A stretch of DNA of 64,000 nt. Origin: Bacillota bacterium. GTDB lineage: Bacteria; Bacillota; UBA4882; UBA8346. The position numbers and the translations under genes are program-made. How positions within the stretch are numbered: position 1 is the first letter of the stretch; each line of letters begins with the position of its first letter. The notes beneath the pieces were generated by a model that saw only the letters and a program-made list of their open reading frames with translations, was not told the DNA's origin and searched no databases. This document shows positions 42,680-51,116 of this stretch, in pieces. The DNA is taken from contig JAEYGI010000040.1 of the NCBI GenBank assembly GCA_023402395.1, forward strand, positions 1,081,115-1,145,114, read 5' to 3'.

Positions 42680-44188
42680 TCATTCTTCGGACGCCGCCGC
42701 CTCGATAAACAGCCGTTCCAGATCGGCCGTTTCAAACTTCTGGGATACGGCGCTGACGATCGGAACGACTAAAAGGGGCAGGAACATCGCAATGGAACTG
42801 ATTAGTGGCGCTAGTTGCTCCGAAGGAAAAAGCAACGAACCTCCGATGGAGACAACCACTCCGGTTATCAAACCGGACCAAGCTCCCGCTTTGGTGGTCT
42901 TTTTCCAAAATAGTCCATAGAGATACGGCGCAAGAAAAGCGCCGGCGATCGTTCCCCAAGAAAGACTCATCAATTTGATAATAAAGTCCAGCTTATAAAC
43001 AGCAATGACAATCGAACAAATGATAAATACGCCACAAAAAAGGCGGAGCAAGTTCACGGAATGTTTTTTGTCCAGATTCGGGCAGAACACGCCTTGAATC
43101 AGATCGATGGTAATGGCCGAGCTAGAAACCAGAACCAACGAAGAGAGCGTGGACATCGAAGCCGATAGCACCAGCAATAAAATAACGATCAACAAGACTT
43201 CCGGCATGGTCTGATTCAATAAAATCGGGATAATGGCGTTAAAAGCAATCTGTCCGCCTTCCATCGGCACGTTCTCTGGCGTAAAAAAGAGATGGACGGT
43301 TGAGCCTACCAGATAGGCGGCGCCAGCGATGACCAATGCAAAGACTGTGGCCACTACCGTAGCGGTGTTGATCACCTTTTCATTCTTAATGGCATAGAAT
43401 TTCTGAACCATCTGAGGCATTCCCCACGTCCCGAAGCTGGTTAGAACCACCAAGCCCAACATGCCGAGCCAATTTTTGGGGATTACCTGGGTCAGGCCGG
43501 GATCGATCTTGGCCAAATTGGGAAGCCAACCGCTGAAACCGCCGACTTGCGGCTGAACGAAGATGAACCCCACCATCAACGAGGCCCCAACCAACATGAT
43601 AACGCCCTGAATTAAGTCGGTTAAGGCAATCGCGAAATAACCGCCAAGGATCAGATAGATTCCGGTTAGAAGGATCATGACCACCAGCGAACTTTGATAC
43701 GGGATCTTCAACACGTTCTCAAAAAGGAAACCTAGCCCGGTGAAGACCGACCCGCAATACGGAATCAAAAACAGGAAGATCAGAATGGCGGCGACGATTT
43801 TCAACCCCTTGGACTGATAACGGGCTTCCAGAAACTCCGGCATGGTCATGACCCCGAGCCTGGAGGTCATCGTACGGGTGCGCCGCGCGAGCAGTTTCCA
43901 TCCCAGCCAGCTGCCGATGAAAGCATTACCGATGGTAATCCAAAGCGTGGAAATACCAAAGCCCCAACCCAATTTTCCAGCGTAACCGATAAACATTACC
44001 GCTGAAAAATAAGTCGTGCCATAAGCAAACGCCGAGATCCAAGGACCGACGTTTCTTCCGCCCAGGAAGAAATCGGCGGTGGTTTTGGCTCGGCGCATTG
44101 AATAAACCCCTACTCCGATCATCAGACAGGCAAAAACCAAGATCGCTAGCCAGCGAAATACCAACAAACCATCCATTAATTCATCCAT
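42680..44188 (-). CDS. Sodium:solute symporter (SSS family)
   Basis: The 502-residue inner-membrane protein has about 13 spans and the SSS pattern: GVGVYSMRRAKTTADFFLGG, WISAFAYGTTYFSAVMFIGY, GFLFENVLKIPYQ, FGTWGMPQMVQKFYAIKNEK and LLVLSASMSTLSSLVLVSSS (sodium-site region). It couples uptake of an unknown substrate (the PutP/PanF group) to sodium entry. A 51-residue ORF ends 93 bases upstream. Its neighbour paaK suggests, weakly, a carboxylate substrate. Confidence 0.92.
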   Translation of the reverse strand: MDELMDGLLVFRWLAILVFACLMIGVGVYSMRRAKTTADFFLGGRNVGPWISAFAYGTTYFSAVMFIGYAGKLGWGFGISTLWITIGNAFIGSWLGWKLLARRTRTMTSRLGVMTMPEFLEARYQSKGLKIVAAILIFLFLIPYCGSVFTGLGFLFENVLKIPYQSSLVVMILLTGIYLILGGYFAIALTDLIQGVIMLVGASLMVGFIFVQPQVGGFSGWLPNLAKIDPGLTQVIPKNWLGMLGLVVLTSFGTWGMPQMVQKFYAIKNEKVINTATVVATVFALVIAGAAYLVGSTVHLFFTPENVPMEGGQIAFNAIIPILLNQTMPEVLLIVILLLVLSASMSTLSSLVLVSSSAITIDLIQGVFCPNLDKKHSVNLLRLFCGVFIICSIVIAVYKLDFIIKLMSLSWGTIAGAFLAPYLYGLFWKKTTKAGAWSGLITGVVVSIGGSLLFPSEQLAPLISSIAMFLPLLVVPIVSAVSQKFETADLERLFIEAAASEE

Positions 44189-44281
44189 CCTTCCGTTAAA
44201 CCGTTTTTTCTACCGTTCTGCAGGGATCGAACCTACCAAACTGCAACCGACACTGACAAAAAACATTCATAAATTTCGCCG

Positions 44282-44437
44282 TTAATGGCTTTTTTCCTGC
44301 TTGCCGGCTTCATTTTCTAAAAAGACTCCCAATAGATGAAAAAGGGTAGTCCGGTTAACCCTTCCAATCGCTTCTCGGGATATAACAACGTTAATAAGCC
44401 CTTGCCAAAGTCTAAGCAACTTCTCAAATACATCCAT
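44282..44437 (-). CDS. Possible 51-residue protein upstream of the SSS symporter
   Basis: An open frame from the ATG at 44437 to TAA at 44282 reads MDVFEKLLRLWQGLINVVIS, continuing to NRTTLFHLLGVFLENEAGKQ. It looks amphipathic rather than membrane-spanning. A GAGGG lies about 13 bases before the ATG, which is a little far. Small upstream proteins accompany some symporter genes, but I recognise no family. The frame has believable composition in an otherwise empty 400-base gap; it could still be chance. Confidence 0.4.
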   Translation of the reverse strand: MDVFEKLLRLWQGLINVVISREAIGRVNRTTLFHLLGVFLENEAGKQEKSH

Positions 44438-44595
44438 TGGAAAATTCAAACCCTCGTGAGCATATTCTTTCGTAGAATGGAAAAATTAGGTTTATAAGAA
44501 CGCTATAGTAAATACTTCAATGCGGAATCAGCGAATCAAATCAGCGGCACTCCCATGATGTTCTTTCCCAAATCATTGTCAAAGGAGGACTGAAC

Positions 44596-45300
44596 ATGAA
44601 TCTTCGTAAGGAGCAAATGATTCAGGGTTTTTTTAATTCCATCGCCCCTCATTACGATCGGGTCAATACCGTCATGAGCCTGGGACGTCATCATTATTGG
44701 CGGAGATTTATGGTGGATCACACTCAGCTGAAATCAGGCGATAACGCCCTTGATCTCTGCTGCGGCACCGGCCTGATCACCTTGGATTTGGCTAAGAAAG
44801 TCGCCCCGTCCGGTCGGGTAACCGGGATTGATTTCTCCCCCGAAATGCTCGCCATCGCAGTGAAAAGGCTCAAAAACTGCCCATGGAGAGACCGGATTCA
44901 ATTGCTTCGCGGCAATGTGTTGGAGTTGCCGTTTGCCAATGACACCTTCGATTGCGTGACTATCGGATATGGGCTTCGGAACGTCTCCGATTTGGAACGG
45001 GCGATCGGCGAAGCCAAACGAGTGGTAAAAAGTGGCGGACGCATCGTCTCTCTGGAAATGGGAAAGCCTTATCTTCCGGTCTTCAAGGAATTATATTTCT
45101 ATTATCTCAATCATTGGGTCCCACTGACTGGAAGGATTCTGGCCAAGAATTTTCAACCTTATCATTACCTCCAAGAATCAATCATCTCTTTCCCTCATCA
45201 ACGGGAACTGACGCGGATCCTTTCCGAAATGGGTTTAAAGCGTCCTATCTGTTATGAATTGACCTGGGGAGTGGCTGTGGTTCACGTGGCTGAGAAATAA
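44596..45300 (+). CDS. menG: Demethylmenaquinone methyltransferase MenG/UbiE
   Basis: The 234-residue SAM-dependent methyltransferase matches UbiE/MenG: FFNSIAPHYDRVNTVMSLGR, HHYWRRFM, DNALDLCCGTGLITLDLAKK (SAM loop), GIDFSPEMLAIA and IGYGLRNVSDLERAIGEAKR. It makes menaquinone from demethylmenaquinone at the inner membrane, so the cell likely has a quinone. The AAAGGAGG ribosome site is 7 bases before the ATG. It stands alone. Confidence 0.92.
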   Translation: MNLRKEQMIQGFFNSIAPHYDRVNTVMSLGRHHYWRRFMVDHTQLKSGDNALDLCCGTGLITLDLAKKVAPSGRVTGIDFSPEMLAIAVKRLKNCPWRDRIQLLRGNVLELPFANDTFDCVTIGYGLRNVSDLERAIGEAKRVVKSGGRIVSLEMGKPYLPVFKELYFYYLNHWVPLTGRILAKNFQPYHYLQESIISFPHQRELTRILSEMGLKRPICYELTWGVAVVHVAEK

Positions 45301-45354
45301 GCGGGTTAGCTTCAGTTGTTTTTCGGGCATCAATTTTTGGACAGAGCGTTTGGA

Positions 45355-45575
45355 ATCAACGGAAAAAAGATTTCCCATTTGTTTCTCGCATCGATTGATT
45401 TGGACAAAATTGTTTCCGTAAGAGTTTTGGGAAAGAAATAACTTGATTCCTTCAGAGAGTGGTTGATTGGCTACAAAGCAATTCCGGAAACTTCCTTTCC
45501 AAACATTCTTACTTGAATTAAGAACCGTCTCTTGGCAATGGTTTCCTCGGAAAACTTCTTTCCTTTCTTGTTTGG
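45355..45575. repeat. Second GGAAA/TTTCC intergenic cluster
   Basis: The 348-base gap after menG holds no gene. I count four GGAAA and five TTTCC words in about 210 bases, several as inverted pairs, for example GGAAAAAAGATTTCC near 45361 and GGAAACTTCCTTTCC near 45486. Its texture matches the cluster at 6.42-6.64 kb. Confidence 0.6.
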
Positions 45576-45586
45576 GCCAAAAAACA

Positions 45587-45613
45587 TAAAAAAACAGGGA
45601 ATAACCCTGTTTT
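45587..45613. terminator. Bidirectional intrinsic terminator
   Basis: The stem AAAACAGGG (45591-45599) / CCCTGTTTT (45605-45613) has a 5-base loop, with an A-run on the left giving T on the minus strand. It serves the lipoprotein gene ending at 45649 and could end plus-strand transcripts from menG. Confidence 0.85.
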
Positions 45614-45648
45614 AATTATTTCGAAAAGCTTGATGGCGTTCAATTCAA

Positions 45649-46089
45649 TTAGCGTCTTCGCAACGTGTCGCGCAAGCGGCCCAGATTCCTTAAGGCGGCG
45701 CCTCTGTTCCGAATTTTGCAGTCGCCCTGTAATCTGGTATAGACTGTGTCAAAGCTGGCGATCTCGCGCAGCGATTTGCCCCTGCTTTTCGTTGGCCGGA
45801 AACGACCCATCTCCAGCCCAAGCCGATCGACCTCCCGGTTAGCCCCGGGCCAATTGTTCCGTCTTACTTCGGTCTCGGTCCGGCTAATCCGTTGCAGCAG
45901 ACTTTTCTCGGTAACGCTGGATATCCCGGGAACACGCTTGGTCGGAGCCGGGGAGCGCATTGGATTTTCCATGCGCGGCCGAACCGGCGCCGGACGGGAC
46001 TGGTTTCCTCCGTTAAACCAATCGCAGCCTGAAACCGATAGCATGAAAAAGGTCGCTCCAATTATCATCAAATACTTGTTAAACCGCAC
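45649..46089 (-). CDS. Putative lipoprotein of unknown function
   Basis: The 146-residue protein has a lipoprotein signal (YLMIIGATFFMLSVSGCDWF; lipobox SVSGC), then a Pro/Arg-rich linker and a basic helical region (SLLQRISRTETEVRRNNWPG ... RNLGRLRDTLRRR). It should be anchored outside the inner membrane, possibly at the outer membrane. I start at the GTG at 46089, 8 bases after GGAGG; the frame to 46107 contains the ribosome site. I recognise no family. Confidence 0.75.
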   Translation of the reverse strand: MRFNKYLMIIGATFFMLSVSGCDWFNGGNQSRPAPVRPRMENPMRSPAPTKRVPGISSVTEKSLLQRISRTETEVRRNNWPGANREVDRLGLEMGRFRPTKSRGKSLREIASFDTVYTRLQGDCKIRNRGAALRNLGRLRDTLRRR

Positions 46090-46333
46090 CTGTCTCACCT
46101 CCTTCATTGGATGCCAATGCCTTTATCAGAGTCTGAAACTCTCTCATGCTTATAATCCCTGTTAGCAATCTTTTTAAACTGCCGTTTAGCTCTTAAATGA
46201 TGACAATAGTGGATCACCGTACCTAAACTGCCAACTCACCCGCGCGTTTTATGCCTTTTATCCAAGAAAAATCACGACTGGAAGTGAATATGATGAATTA
46301 GCCTGGAACGGACAACAAGGAGCGTAAAAAGTA

Positions 46334-47671
46334 ATGAGCGCCAATCACTGGCAGGTCAAACTGTCTCCACTGCTTCAAAACATCGGGGTAAACCAAGAAA
46401 GGCACCGTTTTCCACTCTTGGTGGAGGTCAAAGCTCGCCAAGCCGAAAAGATCTGTGCTTTGGTCGATGGCTGTCAAGGCAAGACCTTACGGGAAATTGG
46501 CCTAATTTCTGCCTTGGCCATCGAACTCCCCGCCCACAGCCTCAACGAACTGGTCCGTAACCGGCTGGTTCGAAAGGTCTGGAGCGATGTGACCGCCTAT
46601 GCATTGCTGGATGTGGCCGTCCCTACTGTCGGCAGTTCCAAGGTCCAGGAATGGGGCTATACGGGAAAAGGAATTGTGGTGGCCGTGATCGACACCGGGA
46701 TTTACCCTCATAACGATCTGGTGGTTCCCGACAACCGAATCTTGGCGTGGAACGATTTGATCAACAATCAGAAAAAACCCTATGACGATAACGGTCACGG
46801 AACTCACGTATCAGGAATTATTGCCGGAAACGGGCGTTCTTCTGACGGCAAATACAAAGGAATGGCTCCCGAAGCCCGTCTGGTAGGGGTCAAAGCACTG
46901 GATGACAAGGGTTCCGGCTCACTCTCAACCGTGATTGCCGGAATCGACTGGTGTCTAAACAATCTGGATAATTTAAACATTAAAGTAATTAATTTATCAC
47001 TGGGAGTCACCGCTCAAGAGTCCTATCGGACCGACCCGCTCTGCCGGGCGGTGGACGCGGCCTGGCGCAAAGGGATTGTCGTCTGCGCCGCCGCCGGAAA
47101 CGCAGGACCCGGGCTGCGAAGCATCAATTCCCCCGGAATTAGCCCATCAGTGATCACTGTTGGCAATATTGACGACCAAAATACACTCAACCCCGAAGAC
47201 GATCGAATTCATTCATCTTCCAGCGGCGGTCCGACCATCGATAATCTTCCCAAACCGGATCTGATTGCCCCGGGCACTGAAATAACCTCCTTGTCTCATC
47301 GCGGTGGTTATCAGGCTTTGACCGGGACTTCAATGTCCACTCCGATGGTTGCGGGCGCCGCAGCGCAGATCTTACAGAAGTATCCATCCATCACCCCCGA
47401 CAAATTGAAGCAGTTGCTGATGAAAAACGCCAGAAGCAGAGGATTGGGACGAAACTTACAGGGGGCGGGAGAATTGGATTTATCAAAAATTTTCAAAGGG
47501 CCAGCCACGAAAGTCCTGATGGAAAACAAAGGCTTCCCCGAAGCGGTCACTTTTCAGATGCTCAAGACAATGTTGGCCAAGAGCAATCCGGGTATGACCG
47601 ATCTCCAAGGTTGGCTGGACAAACGAACCGAAAAATCAATCATCACTATCCTTGATACTTTGCTCAAATAA
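46334..47671 (+). CDS. Subtilisin-like serine protease (S8, AprX-like)
   Basis: The 445-residue protein has the full S8 triad: Asp in VVAVIDTGIYPHNDL (about 121), His in DDNGHGTHVSGIIAGNG (about 160) and Ser in LTGTSMSTPMVAGAAAQIL (about 338), plus the oxyanion Asn in CAAAGNAGPG. There is no signal peptide; the first 100 residues are a propeptide-like domain, as in intracellular AprX. It degrades proteins, probably in the cytosol or mother cell. A strong hairpin begins at its stop codon. Confidence 0.92.
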   Translation: MSANHWQVKLSPLLQNIGVNQERHRFPLLVEVKARQAEKICALVDGCQGKTLREIGLISALAIELPAHSLNELVRNRLVRKVWSDVTAYALLDVAVPTVGSSKVQEWGYTGKGIVVAVIDTGIYPHNDLVVPDNRILAWNDLINNQKKPYDDNGHGTHVSGIIAGNGRSSDGKYKGMAPEARLVGVKALDDKGSGSLSTVIAGIDWCLNNLDNLNIKVINLSLGVTAQESYRTDPLCRAVDAAWRKGIVVCAAAGNAGPGLRSINSPGISPSVITVGNIDDQNTLNPEDDRIHSSSSGGPTIDNLPKPDLIAPGTEITSLSHRGGYQALTGTSMSTPMVAGAAAQILQKYPSITPDKLKQLLMKNARSRGLGRNLQGAGELDLSKIFKGPATKVLMENKGFPEAVTFQMLKTMLAKSNPGMTDLQGWLDKRTEKSIITILDTLLK

Positions 47672-47706
47672 AAGAGGCTGTGACCAGAAGTGGTCACAGC
47701 CTCTTT
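47671..47706. terminator. 15-bp hairpin terminator shared with the end of cwlD
   Basis: A perfect 15-bp stem (47671-47685 with 47692-47706) starts at the last base of the S8 protease stop. The right arm is also the coding sequence for the last codons and stop of cwlD on the other strand. T3 follows on the plus strand. Confidence 0.75.
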
Positions 47707-48419
47707 AAATGGAGGGGTGAAATATAACGGCGGCTATATTTTAATATCCCGATGACCATTGCCTGGACCAATTGTCGCCGGTATCCGGCATCCAACAATC
47801 TGGCGACTTCTTCCGGGTTCGATAAAAAACCTACTTCCACCAAAACTCCGCTTATACCCCGTTCCCGAATAATCAGATATTTCCCTGGCGCCGCTTTTCT
47901 GGGCCGTGTCTGGACCCGGTTCAATTCCTCCTGGACAATAAGCGCCAATTCTTTGCTCGATTGGGAATGGTGGTTATAAAAAACCGTGGCTCCAGCCTTG
48001 GAACGATCCTTTGACCAATCGCAATGCAGACTCACTAAAAACAAGCTTCGGCTCTCTTTGGCTTTTTGCAGCCGCGCTAGAAGATCGCGGCGATGCCGTC
48101 CCGGGCGTCCGGTAAACGGTTCCAAGGGAATGTCCTGATCCCGGGTGAGTATGGTTCGTAATCCGCTCTGGCGCAAGACTTCATTTAATTCCAATCCGAT
48201 TTTTAAATTATAATCCTTTTCCGGATTCCCCAGGTGGTCCTGGGTCCCACTATCCACTCCGCCATGGCCGGGGTCAATGACCACCGTCAACTCTCCGATC
48301 CGGGTAAACGCCTCCCGATAATGGTTAAATCCTACCACTAATATTGATATCCCCAACGCCAATCCCAATAAACCCCATAACCGGCGAATCGTTCTTCGAC
48401 TAAGAAAAATTACTTGCAT
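47694..48419 (-). CDS. cwlD: Germination-specific N-acetylmuramoyl-L-alanine amidase CwlD
   Basis: The 241-residue amidase_3 protein has an N-terminal membrane anchor (LWGLLGLALGISILVVGFNH) and the zinc set in VVIDPGHGGVDSGT, LKIGLELNEVL, LVSLHCDW and GVLVEVGFLSNPEE. CwlD removes peptides from muramic acid so that muramic-delta-lactam can form in spore cortex. The segments GATVFYNHHSQSSKELALIV and VEVGFLSNPEEVARLL are especially CwlD-like. I start at the ATG at 48419, after GAGG with 6 bases between. Its 3' end lies inside the hairpin of the convergent protease gene. Confidence 0.88.
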   Translation of the reverse strand: MQVIFLSRRTIRRLWGLLGLALGISILVVGFNHYREAFTRIGELTVVIDPGHGGVDSGTQDHLGNPEKDYNLKIGLELNEVLRQSGLRTILTRDQDIPLEPFTGRPGRHRRDLLARLQKAKESRSLFLVSLHCDWSKDRSKAGATVFYNHHSQSSKELALIVQEELNRVQTRPRKAAPGKYLIIRERGISGVLVEVGFLSNPEEVARLLDAGYRRQLVQAMVIGILKYSRRYISPLHLKRL

Positions 48420-48598
48420 TCCCATCCTCTTTCGAGATCGGCTCCCGATTATCAATGATTATCTTTATGCTCCCTTGGATGAAAGTATGGTCGGCAAAAA
48501 TTATGGTAATTATTGGATTGTGTCAATTATCCACTGATTTCCAAATATAATGACCTTGGCATTTACGCCAAAATAATATTTCCACGGAGGTAATGTCA

Positions 48599-49228
48599 AT
48601 GCAAAGATGGTTGATCGCCCTTGCCATCGGGGTATGCATGGTGCTGTTCGCGGCGAGCGGCGCGCTTGGAGCGGAGGTTTATGTAGAATATCTGCCCAAT
48701 GGGACATGGGAAATTAACGATTGGGTGGATGGAGATGCCTCCGCCACCATTATCGGACTGGAATTTCCGATTGAAAAATGGAAGCTGGGCTTTGAATTTG
48801 CGACTGGGGATCTGGATGCTCCAAACGGGGGCAACTTTACCGATATCAAAGCCTATGAGTTTAAAGGCGGCTATCAGGTGGTCAGCAAGGAGAACGTGAA
48901 AGTGGATCTGACCGCATCCTATCTAAAATTTGATAATGATGACTTCGACACGAATGCTGACGGTGTCCTCCTCGGCGCCGACGCCTCTTTCCAACTCGCC
49001 AGCAAGGTAAGTCTTGACGGTTCGATTGGATACTCGATCTCCGGAAATACCGAATTTTACGGATATGATGTCGACGCCACGCTCTGGAGGGGAAAAGTGA
49101 AACTAAACTACGACTTCACCAAAAACCTTACCGGTGCCATCGGCTACCGATACTATAACATTGAAAACGATTATGACGATGAATTCGAACTCAGGGGCTG
49201 GTTTGCCGGAGTGTCCTATAAGTTCTAG
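48599..49228 (+). CDS. Small outer-membrane-type beta-barrel protein
   Basis: The 209-residue protein has a signal peptide (LIALAIGVCMVLFAASGALG) and then alternating hydrophobic/polar strands, for example KWKLGFEFATG, AYEFKGGYQVV, VKVDLTASYLKF, VSLDGSIGYSI, GKVKLNYDFTKN, TGAIGYRYY and a final FAGVSYKF. The C-terminal Phe is the classic outer-membrane assembly signal. Eight strands would fit an OmpA/OmpX-size barrel. I start at the ATG at 48599, 8 bases after GGAGG; a TATAAT lies at 48546-48551 but the -35 is weak. Its presence argues for an outer membrane. Confidence 0.8.
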   Translation: MQRWLIALAIGVCMVLFAASGALGAEVYVEYLPNGTWEINDWVDGDASATIIGLEFPIEKWKLGFEFATGDLDAPNGGNFTDIKAYEFKGGYQVVSKENVKVDLTASYLKFDNDDFDTNADGVLLGADASFQLASKVSLDGSIGYSISGNTEFYGYDVDATLWRGKVKLNYDFTKNLTGAIGYRYYNIENDYDDEFELRGWFAGVSYKF

Positions 49229-49243
49229 CCCAATTTTACGGTT

Positions 49244-49270
49244 AAAAACCCGGGAACATCCCGGGTTTTT
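49244..49270. terminator. Bidirectional intrinsic terminator
   Basis: The stem AAAAACCCGGG (49244-49254) / CCCGGGTTTTT (49260-49270) has a 5-base loop and sits between the convergent barrel-protein and ABC-exporter genes. Confidence 0.92.
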
Positions 49271-49272
49271 AT

Positions 49273-51069
49273 TTATCCAACTCGATATTGCCGTTCACAA
49301 AGACCGGCATAGACACCGCTTTGCGCTAGCAATTGCGCATGGGAACCGATTTCCGCAATCCGTCCGTTGCTAATAACGACAATCCGGTCGGCATTTTTGA
49401 TGGTGGACAGCCGATGCGCGACAATAAATGCGGTCCGTCCTTCCAACAACTTGGCCAATGCCTCCTGGATCACCAGTTCGGTATGGGTATCAATGTTTGA
49501 GGTCGCTTCATCCAAAATCAGAATTCGCGGGTCGCGAAGCAGTGCCCGGGCAAAAGCGATTAATTGCCGTTGTCCTATCGAGAGGCTGGAACCCCGCTCC
49601 TGTACTTGCGTATCATACCCATTGGGCAGGGTTCGGATATACTCGTCAATCCCGACCCCTCGAGCTGCCGCGATGATCTCCTCCACCGCAGCTTCGGGTT
49701 TCCCAAACCGGATGTTCTCAGCGATGGTTCCCGAGAAAATAAAGGTATCCTGAAGCACGACGGCAATCTGTTGCCGGTATTCCGCTTGATTCACTTCCCG
49801 CAGATCAACCCCGTCGATCAGCACCCGTCCGGCGGTTGGGTCGTAAAAACGGGACAACAGATTGATGATAGTACTCTTTCCGGCACCCGTCGGACCAACC
49901 AAGGCAATCACCTCGCCGGGCCGGACCTCCAGATTGAAATCGCTGATTACTGGTTCATCGGGATGATACCCAAAACCGACCCGTTCAAACGCTACCGCGC
50001 CCCGAATCGTTCCCAAATGTCTCGCTTGGGGCGGATCCGCCACGACCGGCCTAAAATCGATCAGTTCAAAAATTCGCTCACAAGAAGCCATGGCAGTGCT
50101 GATCACGTTGAAAAGGTTACTTAAATTTTGAATCGGCTGGAAAAAACGATTGATATAATTCATAAAAGCCGCAATAGTGCCTAAGGTTACCAGGCCAAAC
50201 CCATTTAGAACCCCTCCCACCAACAGCACGGAAGCGGTGCCGACCGTATTCAAAAACCCGGTCCATGGCCAAAAGAAGGCGTTTAAAGGCACAAATCGCT
50301 GAGCCGCCCGGTAATGTTCATCCGTAATCTCTCCAAAGAGCTCCGCATTCAGGGTTTCGCGGTTAAACGCCTGAGTAACCCGGATCCCCATAATCGATTC
50401 ATTAAGATTGGCGTTGACCGCCGAGAGTTTCCGGCGGATTTGACGGGAAACCTCAAGCATCCGATTGCGAAGAAACACCGCTACCCAGATCGTCGCGGGA
50501 AGCGTGAGTAAAATGACTAATGACAATCGCCAATCGACCCAGAACATCATCCCCAGCAATCCCACCAGAGTAAACGTGTCCGCTAGCGCGTTGCTGACTC
50601 CGGAAGTAAGGAGTTCCTCCAGGGAATTAATGTCATTGGTGACTCGAATCATGATCCGGCCGGCCTTTTGCGAATCGAAGAAACTCGTTGATAGGCTCTG
50701 AATATGACTGAAAAGATGCTGGCGGAGATCAAAAATGGCTTGTTGGCCGACCCGGATCATAGCAGTCCCTTGAAAATAAAGTCCCACATACTGAAGGAAC
50801 GCTACTCCTACAAAAATAACCGCAATCCGGCTTAAGCCATTCAACTCGTGACGGACCAGGTAACGATCGATCCCAATCTTCAGTAAATAAGGTAATAATA
50901 AGGCTGCCACGATCGCGAGCACCGCCATGGCCGTCATCCAAACCACTTGCCAGCGGTAAGGCTGTAAATAAGCCAGTAACCGGAAGAGCAGCTTTCGATC
51001 GAATGGCTTGGGGTCAAATTCAGCTTCATCCGAGAGGATGATTAAACCCTTTCGATTCGGATTTCCCAT
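49273..51069 (-). CDS. ABC exporter half-transporter, second subunit
   Basis: The 598-residue protein has a six-span exporter domain followed by an ATPase domain with Walker A ALVGPTGAGKSTIINLLSRF, signature SSLSIGQRQLIAFARALLRD, Walker B RILILDEATSNID and switch IVAHRLSTIKN. It should pair with the half-transporter encoded 47 bases upstream to form an MdlAB/MsbA-type lipid or drug exporter. The signature LSIGQ differs from the canonical LSGGQ of the partner, a common mark of asymmetric heterodimers. I start at the ATG at 51069 (GGAG 6 bases upstream). Confidence 0.93.
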   Translation of the reverse strand: MGNPNRKGLIILSDEAEFDPKPFDRKLLFRLLAYLQPYRWQVVWMTAMAVLAIVAALLLPYLLKIGIDRYLVRHELNGLSRIAVIFVGVAFLQYVGLYFQGTAMIRVGQQAIFDLRQHLFSHIQSLSTSFFDSQKAGRIMIRVTNDINSLEELLTSGVSNALADTFTLVGLLGMMFWVDWRLSLVILLTLPATIWVAVFLRNRMLEVSRQIRRKLSAVNANLNESIMGIRVTQAFNRETLNAELFGEITDEHYRAAQRFVPLNAFFWPWTGFLNTVGTASVLLVGGVLNGFGLVTLGTIAAFMNYINRFFQPIQNLSNLFNVISTAMASCERIFELIDFRPVVADPPQARHLGTIRGAVAFERVGFGYHPDEPVISDFNLEVRPGEVIALVGPTGAGKSTIINLLSRFYDPTAGRVLIDGVDLREVNQAEYRQQIAVVLQDTFIFSGTIAENIRFGKPEAAVEEIIAAARGVGIDEYIRTLPNGYDTQVQERGSSLSIGQRQLIAFARALLRDPRILILDEATSNIDTHTELVIQEALAKLLEGRTAFIVAHRLSTIKNADRIVVISNGRIAEIGSHAQLLAQSGVYAGLCERQYRVG

Positions 51070-51116
51070 CTGTTTCTCCGTACCAGGCGCGTTCAAGCGC
51101 CGAATTTGGGGTGCCT

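Noticed and set aside
48420..48490. Sigma-G or sigma-E promoter for cwlD (CATACTT near 48474)
   Set aside because: A -10-like CATACTT is present, but no -35 match lies at the right spacing.
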